NCBI GenBank assembly: GCA_001872995.1
Contig: MNXO01000028.1
Span: 1 to 5,671 of the forward strand
Length of the DNA: 5,671 bases
Direction: 5' to 3'
DNA from: Bacteroidetes bacterium CG2_30_32_10
Lineage (GTDB): Bacteria > Bacteroidota > Bacteroidia > Bacteroidales > CG2-30-32-10
Shown: piece after piece, positions 1-5,292 of the stretch
Numbering within the stretch: the stretch's first letter is position 1
Layout of the letters: the number at the start of each line of letters is the position of its first letter
Position numbers and translations under genes: made by a program
Notes under the pieces: model-generated
Databases searched by the model: none
The model's input: the letters and a program-made list of their open reading frames with translations, nothing else
What the model was told of the DNA's origin: nothing

Positions 1-79
1 TATTTTGAATAAATTTTTTCAAAACACTTGGTAACTAATACGAATAATTTTAAGATAGGTTTCTTATTTAAAAAATAAA
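1..79. other. AT-rich intergenic tail downstream of nadC
   Basis: This stretch follows the nadC stop codon. All frames are short and contain stops, and I find no start codon leading to a credible protein. Two weak inverted repeats are visible: TTTTGAA/TTCAAAA at 3-9 and 18-24, and TTATTT/AAATAA at 64-69 and 73-78. Both are almost pure A/T, so neither is a persuasive terminator, although the second lies directly after nadC. The next gene to the left is outside the window. Confidence 0.5.
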
Positions 80-916
80 TTATAAAACAGCTTTCAAACT
101 TAAATCTAAGCTGTTGATATGGTGTGTTAATGCCCCAACCGAGATGAAATCTACGCCTGTTTCGGCAATTTTGCGAACTGTATCTTTAGTAATGCCTCCA
201 GATGCCTCAGTTTCGTATTTATGGTTAATCAATTTTACGGCTTCTTTTGTATCTTGGAGGTTGAAATTATCAAGCATAATACGATCAACGCCACCCATTA
301 ATAATATTTGTTTAACGTCTTCTATGCTTCTTGCTTCTATTTCAATCTTTAATTGCTTATTGTTTTTCTTAAGATAATCGTGGGTTAATTTAATAGCTTT
401 TTGTATTCCTCCAGCAAAATCAATATGATTGTCTTTAATCATTATCATATCATATAATCCCATGCGATGATTAACGCCACCACCCAATTCAACAGCCCAT
501 TTTTCTAAAACTCTAAGATTAGGTGTGGTCTTTCTGGTATCTAATATTTTAGTTTTTAAACCAGCAATCATTTCAACAAATTGATTAGTAGCAGTTGCAA
601 TACCACTCATTCGTTGCATAAAGTTAAGAACAAGCCTTTCAGCTTTTAATAATGATTGAGAGCTTCCACTAACAAAGAAAACAATATCGCCTTGTTTAAC
701 TTTGACGCCATCATGAATAAATTCATCAAAAACAATGTTTTTATCTACAGTGAGGAAAACCTTTTTAGCTAATTTAACACCAGCAATAATGCCTTCTTGC
801 TTTACAAGCAATTTTGCTTTACCAGTTGCACCTTGAGAAATGCAAGCCAATGAAGTATGATCGCCATCTCCAATATCTTCTAATAAGGCATTTAGAATAA
901 TTTCATCAATAGTCAT
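80..916 (-). CDS. nadC: Nicotinate-nucleotide pyrophosphorylase (carboxylating), quinolinate phosphoribosyltransferase
   Basis: This cytoplasmic enzyme converts quinolinate and PRPP to nicotinate mononucleotide, CO2 and pyrophosphate (EC 2.4.2.19), the last committed step of de novo NAD synthesis. The 278-residue length is normal for the family. The N-terminal domain carries EDIGDGDHTS (13-22) and KQEGIIAGV (39-47). The barrel domain shows AERLVLNFMQRMSGIAT (92-108), the DTRKTTPNLR phosphate/substrate loop (126-135), GGGVNHRMGLYD (145-156), IKDNHI (160-165), IEIEAR (191-196), IMLDNF (213-218), EASGGI (237-242) and SVGALTH (259-265). All expected active-site basic and acidic residues (Arg128, Lys129, His150, Arg151, Lys161, Glu192/194, Asp216) seem present, so the enzyme should be active. 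The ATG at 914-916 is preceded by an A/T-rich leader with no Shine-Dalgarno sequence. It starts 27 nt after the stop of the DUF4783 gene and is probably cotranscribed with it. Neither nadA nor nadB is in the window. Confidence 0.97.
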   Translation of the reverse strand: MTIDEIILNALLEDIGDGDHTSLACISQGATGKAKLLVKQEGIIAGVKLAKKVFLTVDKNIVFDEFIHDGVKVKQGDIVFFVSGSSQSLLKAERLVLNFMQRMSGIATATNQFVEMIAGLKTKILDTRKTTPNLRVLEKWAVELGGGVNHRMGLYDMIMIKDNHIDFAGGIQKAIKLTHDYLKKNNKQLKIEIEARSIEDVKQILLMGGVDRIMLDNFNLQDTKEAVKLINHKYETEASGGITKDTVRKIAETGVDFISVGALTHHINSLDLSLKAVL

Positions 917-943
917 TAATAGAATATAAGATTGTTAAAAAAA

Positions 944-1348
944 CTATTGCTGTTCAAACTGAATTTGTTGAATATAATAGGTGTCAGAAAACTTCTTGAT
1001 AATAAAATAGGTTCTATAAGCTATTGAAGAAGAAGTGTAAGTGCCAATAGAGTATTGAGAACCATCGGCAGATGTTCCTTGATGGTTAATTGCAAAGCTT
1101 TTAGGTGGATTTTTAGTAAAAAAATCTTTGACTATCAATTCTGCTTGTGATTTGCTAAATGTTCCTTCATTTCCAGGAACAGTTAAGTCTATAGAAGAGT
1201 AAAAATTCTTTGCAAGGTCTTTGGAGTTTCCATTCTTAATAGCGTTTGATACTTCTCCAGCTAAACTATTTTGTGCTACCAAGTTTGATGTTAATGAAAA
1301 AAAGACAGCAAAAACAAATAAAAATGATATAATTAATTGCTTTTTCAT
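944..1348 (-). CDS. Exported DUF4783-family protein, function unknown
   Basis: This is a 134-residue protein with a clear signal peptide: MKKQ, then a hydrophobic stretch at about residues 5-19, and a likely signal peptidase I cut near LVA|QNS (25/26). The mature protein of about 109 residues would be periplasmic or surface-associated. There is no lipobox cysteine, so it is not a lipoprotein. The body (SNAIKNGN, SKSQAELIVKDFFTKNPPKSF at about 65-85, then HQGTSADGSQYSIGTY at 89-104 and YRTYFIIKK at 111-119) matches my recollection of the Bacteroidota family DUF4783, an NTF2-like small alpha+beta fold. No function is established that I know of. The ATG at 1346-1348 is chosen over an in-frame TTG at 1375 because the signal peptide begins exactly there. 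The stop is TAG, 27 nt before nadC. I recall this family occurring beside nadC in other Bacteroidota, but could not check. Confidence 0.85.
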   Translation of the reverse strand: MKKQLIISFLFVFAVFFSLTSNLVAQNSLAGEVSNAIKNGNSKDLAKNFYSSIDLTVPGNEGTFSKSQAELIVKDFFTKNPPKSFAINHQGTSADGSQYSIGTYTSSSIAYRTYFIIKKFSDTYYIQQIQFEQQ

Positions 1349-1415
1349 GTTATATTTTTTATTAGAAAGGTACAAAAATCAGACCAAAAAAAAATTGTTA
1401 TGGGTTATTATTGTA

Positions 1416-1423
1416 CAAAGGTA
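1416..1423 (-). promoter_or_regulatory. Candidate -7 box for the DUF4783-nadC unit
   Basis: Read on the minus strand this is TACCTTTG, a perfect match to the Bacteroidota -7 consensus TAnnTTTG. Transcription would start near 1410, leaving a leader of about 60 nt before the ATG at 1348. I see no good -33 (TTTG) element at the usual 17-23 nt upstream, so the call rests on the -7 box alone. The box overlaps the 8-bp palindrome TTGTACAA (1411-1418). Confidence 0.5.
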
Positions 1424-1446
1424 TTATTTTTTATATTTATAAAATT

Positions 1447-1454
1447 TATTTTTG
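1447..1454 (+). promoter_or_regulatory. Possible -7 box for rlmH
   Basis: TATTTTTG fits TAnnTTTG and lies 17 nt before the rlmH ATG, which would give a very short leader of about 10-12 nt. No -33 element is visible, and the surroundings are so A/T-rich that a chance match is quite possible. If real, it is back to back with the minus-strand box at 1416-1423, so the two divergent transcripts would start about 50 bp apart. Confidence 0.25.
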
Positions 1455-1471
1455 TTTTAAATATCAAACAG

Positions 1472-1945
1472 ATGAAAATAACTCTTTTATTAATTGGAAA
1501 AACTGAATATCCATATCTTGCGGAAGGTTATAAATTATATGAATCGCGTTTGAAACATTATATTTTGTTTGAAACTATATATATACCAACAATAAAAAAC
1601 AGCAAGAATCTATCTACAGCTCAACAAAATGACAAAGAAGCTGAAATGTTAATTAAATATTTTGGAGGAAAAGATTTAATTATTTTACTTGACGAAAAGG
1701 GAAGTGAGTATTCTTCTGTGGATTTTTCTTCATTCATACAGAAAAACATGAATAAAGGATATAAAAACATTATGTTTGTTGTTGGTGGACCATTTGGTTT
1801 TTCGGAAATGATTTACAAACTAAATTTACCTAAATTATCGCTTTCAAAAATGACTTTTTCGCACCAAATGATACGGTTAATATTTATTGAGCAACTTTAT
1901 AGGGCTATGACCATCATTAAAAACGAACCTTATCATCATCAATAA
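1472..1945 (+). CDS. rlmH: 23S rRNA (pseudouridine-1915-N3)-methyltransferase
   Basis: This SPOUT-class methyltransferase uses S-adenosylmethionine to methylate N3 of pseudouridine 1915 in helix 69 of 23S rRNA on the assembled 70S ribosome (EC 2.1.1.177). The product is 157 residues, the usual family length. It shows the start MKITLLLIGKTEYPYL, then LDEKGSEYSS (73-82), VVGGPFGFS (103-111), LSLSKMTFSHQMIR (122-135) and the C-terminal block EQLYRAMTIIKNEPYHH (140-156). These include the Gly-rich loop and the trefoil-knot segment that bind the cofactor, and the conserved C-terminal YHH tail. The reading frame is open further upstream (TTG at 1337, ATG at 1400), but that extension encodes an unrelated Phe/Ile/Lys-rich stretch. 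The ATG at 1472 is therefore chosen because it gives the family's normal N-terminus. The gene is apparently monocistronic, divergent from DUF4783-nadC and ended by the terminator at 1993-2030. Confidence 0.96.
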   Translation: MKITLLLIGKTEYPYLAEGYKLYESRLKHYILFETIYIPTIKNSKNLSTAQQNDKEAEMLIKYFGGKDLIILLDEKGSEYSSVDFSSFIQKNMNKGYKNIMFVVGGPFGFSEMIYKLNLPKLSLSKMTFSHQMIRLIFIEQLYRAMTIIKNEPYHHQ

Positions 1946-1992
1946 AGGTCAATTTATGGATGAAGATTATTAGACAAGCATTCATAACAAAC

Positions 1993-2030
1993 AAAAGACC
2001 CAATGCTCTTAAAACAATGGGTCTTTTTTT
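1993..2030. terminator. Bidirectional intrinsic terminator between rlmH and tonB
   Basis: A 10-bp perfect inverted repeat, AAAAGACCCA (1993-2002) and TGGGTCTTTT (2018-2027), is followed by a T run to 2030. One A-A mismatch lets the stem extend by TG/CA toward the loop. The plus strand ends in seven T residues (2024-2030). On the minus strand the arm reads into TTTTGTTTGTT. The element can therefore end both rlmH from the left and the exbB-exbD-exbD-tonB operon from the right. It sits in the 106-bp gap between the two convergent stop codons. Confidence 0.88.
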
Positions 2031-2051
2031 ATGAATTATTAAAGTTTACTT

Positions 2052-2825
2052 CTATTGAAGTGTAAATTTAATAGGTAGATTAAATTGAACCCTCACGCTT
2101 TTACCTGATTGTTTTCCAGGATTCCATTTAGGCATCATCTTAACAACCCTAACAGCTTCTTCATCGCATCCGCCGCCAATACCTCTAAGCACTTTCACAT
2201 CAGTAATAGAGCCATCAGTTTCTACAACAAAAGTAATATAAACAGTTCCTTGGATATTGCTTTCTTTAGCCATAACAGGGTAAACAATGTTACCAACTAC
2301 AAATGAATTGTAATCTCCACCAGGATATGAAGGCATTTCCTCTACAATAATAAAAGGAGCTGGTTTTACTTCCACTATCACCACTTCGTCTTTTTCTTCA
2401 ACAACGGTTAACTCTTCTTCTACAGGAACAACATTTTCATTTTTATTGCTCAAATCATCTTGATTTAAAGAACCAGTATCTTCAATAGAATCATTAACAA
2501 CCACAGGAGCAGTAAATTTAACTCTCTGTTCTATTGCTTCGGGTGGTGGTGGTGGTGGTGGTGGTGGTGGTGCATCTTCTTTTTTTGGAGCAGAACCTAA
2601 ATCTACAACCACATCTTTATCAACATTTACAGTTCTTGTTTTGTTTAAATATCCTGCAATTAAAGGAGCACCAACACCAATTAAAAGAAGAGTAATAGAA
2701 ATTGCCAAAGCCAAAGTCATGTGTTTTTTATAAATATGTCTTAATTTATAAGCACCATATTCTTTGAACCTTTTTTCAAAAACTATTTCATCAAAATCTT
2801 CGGTAAATTCTTTTTTAGATGACAT
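2052..2825 (-). CDS. tonB: TonB energy-transducing protein, Bacteroidota type
   Basis: TonB carries energy from the ExbB-ExbD motor across the periplasm to outer-membrane TonB-dependent transporters. The 257-residue protein has a cytoplasmic N-terminus of about 36 residues with the Bacteroidota-typical FDEIVFEKRFKEYGAYKLR (11-29), one membrane span (about 37-59), and then a periplasmic linker. The linker holds ten consecutive prolines (86-95) and an acidic, Val/Glu-rich stretch (about 130-165). The C-terminal TonB domain (about 165-257) shows PSYPGGD (165-171), NIVYPVMAKESNIQGTVYI (179-197), VETDGSITDVKVLRGIGGGC (201-220), DEEAVRVVKMMPKWNPGKQ (221-239) and VRVQFNLPIKF (244-254). It is last in the operon, 42 nt after the second exbD, which supports a dedicated motor-TonB set. 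The ATG at 2823-2825 follows an A-rich leader. Which receptors it serves cannot be told from the window. Confidence 0.96.
   Translation of the reverse strand: MSSKKEFTEDFDEIVFEKRFKEYGAYKLRHIYKKHMTLALAISITLLLIGVGAPLIAGYLNKTRTVNVDKDVVVDLGSAPKKEDAPPPPPPPPPPEAIEQRVKFTAPVVVNDSIEDTGSLNQDDLSNKNENVVPVEEELTVVEEKDEVVIVEVKPAPFIIVEEMPSYPGGDYNSFVVGNIVYPVMAKESNIQGTVYITFVVETDGSITDVKVLRGIGGGCDEEAVRVVKMMPKWNPGKQSGKSVRVQFNLPIKFTLQ
2542..2571. repeat. (GGT)10 trinucleotide repeat inside tonB
   Basis: Ten uninterrupted GGT units lie on the plus strand. Read as the tonB coding strand they give nine CCA codons and one CCC, that is ten prolines in a row (residues 86-95). Because the unit is three bases, gain or loss by replication slippage would change the linker length without breaking the frame. 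The lack of synonymous variation suggests the tract is recently expanded or actively slipping. Confidence 0.95.
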
Positions 2826-2867
2826 GTTTTATGTTTTTAATATAATAATATTTTATCTAAATGATTA

Positions 2868-3506
2868 TTAGGGAGCAGTTTTAATTATTTCTAATTCTTT
2901 AGGAGACATATCAACGATTGCATAACTCCCAATATTGCAAATAGCCATTTCATCTACAATATCAACAATATTTCTGTATTTTGCACCATCTCCTGCCTTA
3001 ATTAGGATAATAGGTCCTTTTTTATCTCCCTTTTTTATTTCTTTTATTTTATTGTTAACTGTAGAATCAGCCATTACTAAAACGCCTTTTTTAACCTTAT
3101 CTTTTAATTCCTCAATTTGGGTAAAAACATCTTTGTTTTTTTCTAAGAGTATTTTACGTAAGCCATCTTTGGAATAATTTGTTTTAGTAACAGGAGTTAC
3201 AGGACCTGTTTTGCTGTCTAAACTGCCAGTGTACCAATAAAGTTTATTATCTCCAGAAATTAAAATATTTATTGTACGAAACTCAGGTATTTTAATTTGA
3301 CTTTTCGCTGTATCGTTTTTATCTGGGGGTTCAGGCATAGTGATAACCATCACTTTAGGTTTGCTAAAGGCAGTAGTGAGCATAAAAAAAGTAATCAACA
3401 AGCACATTAAATCCACCATAGGAGTCATATCTATGTGTGTAGATTGTTTTTTTGCTTTTGTTTTGCTACCTTTTTTTCCGCTTTCTTCTTGAATTATTTC
3501 GCCCAT
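2868..3506 (-). CDS. exbD: ExbD/TolR-family biopolymer transport protein, second copy
   Basis: This is a proton-channel subunit of the TonB energising motor in the inner membrane. The 212-residue protein has a Lys-rich cytoplasmic N-terminus, then HIDMTPMVDLMCLLITFFMLTTAF (24-47). That segment is the single membrane span, and Asp32 matches the essential intramembrane Asp25 of E. coli ExbD. It is followed by PKVMVITMPEPP (50-61) and a periplasmic domain ending in the family-typical KYRNIVDIVDEMAICNIGSYAIVDM (176-200). It is much longer than the roughly 140 residues of E. coli ExbD. The extra length lies in the periplasmic part, about residues 85-165, and is rich in Lys and Asp. The gene starts 30 nt after the first exbD and ends 42 nt before tonB. 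Its ATG (3504-3506) is preceded by an A-rich leader. The family call is firm; the exact division of labour with the first copy is unknown. Confidence 0.93.
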   Translation of the reverse strand: MGEIIQEESGKKGSKTKAKKQSTHIDMTPMVDLMCLLITFFMLTTAFSKPKVMVITMPEPPDKNDTAKSQIKIPEFRTINILISGDNKLYWYTGSLDSKTGPVTPVTKTNYSKDGLRKILLEKNKDVFTQIEELKDKVKKGVLVMADSTVNNKIKEIKKGDKKGPIILIKAGDGAKYRNIVDIVDEMAICNIGSYAIVDMSPKELEIIKTAP

Positions 3507-3536
3507 ATTTTTATTTTTATATGTTACAAAAGTGTA

Positions 3537-4181
3537 TTATTTAATATCATTCAATGAGACCTCTTCTTTTTGAAGGTTGGTAACCAGATTGAATTTATTC
3601 ACCTTGTTCTCTTGCAAAATGTCAATTACTTTTTTAACAATTTTGTAATCAGCACTAGCAGCTCCTTTAATAGCTACTTCAGAATCGACATTTTTCACAC
3701 GTGAAACATTAATCCAATACCACAATTCAGATGGTCTTCCTTCGGCTGAGTCAGTAGGTATTCCATTTTTTTGCAATCTTTCTTTTTCTTTTGGGTCGTC
3801 AGAATTTAACCATTTACTCATATCTTTAATTGGCAATCCAAAAGATGAAAGCGTTGCAAATTTATTAACTTGTTTTTCTGAAAATTTCAAATTGTAATTT
3901 TCAGCCATCTCCAAAAGAATATCTTTTCTATAATGCTTACTGGAGTCTTTTCCATTATCAATATTGAAATATACATGCCCAATACTATCAATAAAAATGG
4001 TCATAATATTTTTATCGGGAGCTTGTTTATCAGAAACAGAATTAGGAGTATCAATGATTGCAGCTTCTTGAGGTCTGAATGAAGTAGTTAACATAAAGAA
4101 AGTTAGCAAAAGCGCAAACAAATCCACCATGGGTGTCATGTCTACGTGCGGTGTTTTAACCGGCATTTTAATCTTTGGCAT
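3537..4181 (-). CDS. exbD: ExbD/TolR-family biopolymer transport protein, first copy
   Basis: This 214-residue inner-membrane protein is a partner of ExbB. The short N-terminus leads to HVDMTPMVDLFALLLTFFMLTTSF (12-35), the single membrane span. Asp20 corresponds to the channel Asp25 of E. coli ExbD. The periplasmic domain starts with RPQEAAIIDTPNSVSDK (36-52) and contains NIMTIFIDSIGHVYFNI (58-74). It ends with EVAIKGAASADYKIVKKVIDILQENKVNKFNLVTNL (168-203), the usual C-terminal ExbD fold. Between these lies an insert of about 80 residues (about 78-158), absent from short proteobacterial ExbD, with a SEGRPSELWYWI-like segment near 145-157. It resembles the second exbD copy closely only around the membrane span, so the duplication looks old. 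The gene lies 51 nt downstream of exbB. Alternative names in the superfamily are TolR and AglS; the linked tonB favours ExbD. Confidence 0.93.
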   Translation of the reverse strand: MPKIKMPVKTPHVDMTPMVDLFALLLTFFMLTTSFRPQEAAIIDTPNSVSDKQAPDKNIMTIFIDSIGHVYFNIDNGKDSSKHYRKDILLEMAENYNLKFSEKQVNKFATLSSFGLPIKDMSKWLNSDDPKEKERLQKNGIPTDSAEGRPSELWYWINVSRVKNVDSEVAIKGAASADYKIVKKVIDILQENKVNKFNLVTNLQKEEVSLNDIK

Positions 4182-4232
4182 ACTTCAATTTTATTTAAAA
4201 TTTATAAATATCAATTACTTAAAGTGTTATAA

Positions 4233-5045
4233 TTATTTAGCTTGAGAAGCAAATGTTTGAACAACGGTGAAACCAGCTTCATCAATTTTAAATGTCAACG
4301 CATCAATTTTAGATGAGAAGAAATTATAGAAAATAATTGCTAAAGTAGAAGAGCTGATACCAAAAGCTGTGTTAATAAGTGCTTCAGAAATACCAGTTGC
4401 CAAAGCTAATGCGTCTGGAGAACCAGCTTGAGCCAAAGCCGCGAAAGCTCTAATCATACCAAGTACAGTTCCAATAAGACCTATAAGTACAGAAATAGAA
4501 GCTAAGGTAGAAAGAATAACTAAGTTTTTAGATAACATAGGTAATTCTAAAGCGGTAGATTCTTCTAATTCTTTTTGTAAAGCTAATACTTTTTGATCTT
4601 TAACTATTGTTTGGTCGTTTAACAATTCTTTGTATTTACCAAGACCAGCTCTCATAACATTTGCTAAAGAACCTCTTTGTTTATCACAAGTTTGAATTGC
4701 TTCGTCAAGTTGATTAGCTGCAAGATAGCCTCTAAGTGTTTTTAAAAATACATTTAATCTGCCTTTGCCTTTAGCTCTAGAAATAGTAATAAACCTTTCG
4801 ATAGAAACTATAATAACAACAAGAAGGCAAGTCATTAAAAGAGGAACTATCATACCTCCTTTATAAATCATAGCTAAGTAATTACCTGGCATAGGAAGAC
4901 CTTTAGGGTTTCCTCCTTCAAAGTTAATAGGATTACCCATTACGTAGAAATATACGATAATAGATACTACTAATGCTATCAAAATAGCCATTGATGCGAA
5001 TCCTGATCTTAACACATCTTTTAATGATTGACCGTTTTTACTCAT
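4233..5045 (-). CDS. exbB: MotA/TolQ/ExbB-family proton channel protein
   Basis: This inner-membrane scaffold forms the pentameric channel of the TonB motor around ExbD. It is 270 residues long, first gene of the operon. Hydrophobic spans fall at about 17-37, 63-83, 172-200 and 222-245. The first is an extra N-terminal span before a short loop (FEGGNPKGLPMPGNY, 42-56), and the other three are the ExbB core. After SIERFITISRAKGKG (81-95) comes the cytoplasmic domain. ISVLIGLIGTVLGMIRAF (184-201) and GISEALINTAFGI (218-230) are the family signatures. Thr193, Glu221 and Thr226 align, with a constant offset of 45, to E. coli ExbB Thr148, Glu176 and Thr181 of the proton path, so the channel should work. 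The ATG at 5043-5045 is preceded by an A/T-only leader. TolQ or MotA is the alternative in this superfamily, but the neighbouring tonB favours ExbB. Confidence 0.95.
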   Translation of the reverse strand: MSKNGQSLKDVLRSGFASMAILIALVVSIIVYFYVMGNPINFEGGNPKGLPMPGNYLAMIYKGGMIVPLLMTCLLVVIIVSIERFITISRAKGKGRLNVFLKTLRGYLAANQLDEAIQTCDKQRGSLANVMRAGLGKYKELLNDQTIVKDQKVLALQKELEESTALELPMLSKNLVILSTLASISVLIGLIGTVLGMIRAFAALAQAGSPDALALATGISEALINTAFGISSSTLAIIFYNFFSSKIDALTFKIDEAGFTVVQTFASQAK

Positions 5046-5111
5046 TTTTTTTAATTTTTTAAATTACTATTGATTAATTTAATTGATTTTGAAAATTTAT
5101 TTTAAGTGATG

Positions 5112-5119
5112 CAAATATA
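5112..5119 (-). promoter_or_regulatory. Candidate -7 box for the exbB-exbD-exbD-tonB operon
   Basis: Read on the minus strand this is TATATTTG, a perfect TAnnTTTG match. A start near 5105 would leave a leader of about 60 nt before the exbB ATG at 5045. No convincing -33 TTTG element is found upstream. The gaps within the operon (4182-4232, 3507-3536, 2826-2867) contain no such box, which fits a single promoter for all four genes. Confidence 0.5.
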
Positions 5120-5195
5120 TAAAATATTTTGTATCCTAATTGTTTTTTTCATTTTTATTTCACTTCTTTAAAGTATTATTGTTAAAAGGTAATGA

Positions 5196-5210
5196 ATAAC
5201 TATTAGTTAT
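5196..5210. repeat. 15-bp near-perfect palindrome in the divergent intergenic region
   Basis: ATAACTA and TAGTTAT (7-bp arms) flank a single central T. The site lies about 80 bp upstream of the presumed exbB -7 box and 19-53 bp upstream of the two candidate boxes for the gene at 5293. Its size and symmetry would suit a dimeric regulator, but in DNA this A/T-rich such arms also arise by chance. The 5046-5292 gap is otherwise T-run-rich with no small ORF that I can support. Confidence 0.25.
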
Positions 5211-5228
5211 ATGTTTTTTTAAGACAGA

Positions 5229-5236
5229 TATATTTG
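5229..5236 (+). promoter_or_regulatory. Alternative upstream -7 box for the aspartic protease gene
   Basis: TATATTTG matches TAnnTTTG. A start near 5243 would give a leader of about 50 nt. No -33 motif is seen upstream. It competes with the second match at 5263-5270, and the sequence alone does not decide which is used. Confidence 0.3.
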
Positions 5237-5262
5237 ATTATTTTTTTAAAGAGAAAATTGTG

Positions 5263-5270
5263 TAAGTTTG
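5263..5270 (+). promoter_or_regulatory. Candidate -7 box for the aspartic protease gene
   Basis: TAAGTTTG matches TAnnTTTG and lies 22 nt before the ATG at 5293, giving a leader of about 16 nt. A TTTG at 5233-5236 lies 26 nt upstream, a little beyond the usual -33 spacing of 17-23 nt. Confidence 0.35.
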
Positions 5271-5292
5271 AATTTTAAAATAGATGTAATTT

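Noticed and set aside
3..78. A/T-only hairpins after nadC as a terminator
   Set aside because: The arms hold at most one G-C pair and would be very unstable; such repeats are common by chance at this base composition.
114..377. Open plus-strand stretch of 87 codons opposite nadC
   Set aside because: It is antisense to strongly conserved nadC codons, resembles no family, and has no promoter or leader of its own.
1349..1375. Nine-residue N-terminal extension of the DUF4783 protein
   Set aside because: It starts at TTG and would put charged residues before an otherwise standard MKKQ signal peptide; the ATG at 1348 is better.
1221..1442. Open plus-strand stretch opposite the start of the DUF4783 gene
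   Set aside because: It overlaps a recognised gene and its divergent promoter, and its Lys/Phe/Tyr-rich product looks like translated A/T-rich DNA.
1337..1471. N-terminal extension of rlmH by 45 residues
   Set aside because: It would start at TTG (1337), or at ATG 1400 for a shorter form. The added residues are unlike RlmH, whose family begins at MKI, as at 1472.
2109..2306. Open plus-strand stretch opposite the tonB C-terminal domain
   Set aside because: It is antisense to conserved TonB codons and has no recognisable product.
2935..3177. Open plus-strand stretch opposite the second exbD
   Set aside because: Its hydrophobic, Ser/Phe-rich product comes from reading Lys/Asp/Glu-rich ExbD codons backwards; there is no independent support.
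2052..5045. Tol-Pal system or gliding/motility motor instead of a TonB motor
   Set aside because: The superfamily is shared, but the operon ends with a clear TonB and lacks tolA, tolB, pal or gld genes.
5166..5173. CTTTAAAG perfect palindrome
   Set aside because: Eight bases, mostly A/T, in an A/T-rich spacer; expected by chance and not placed at a promoter.
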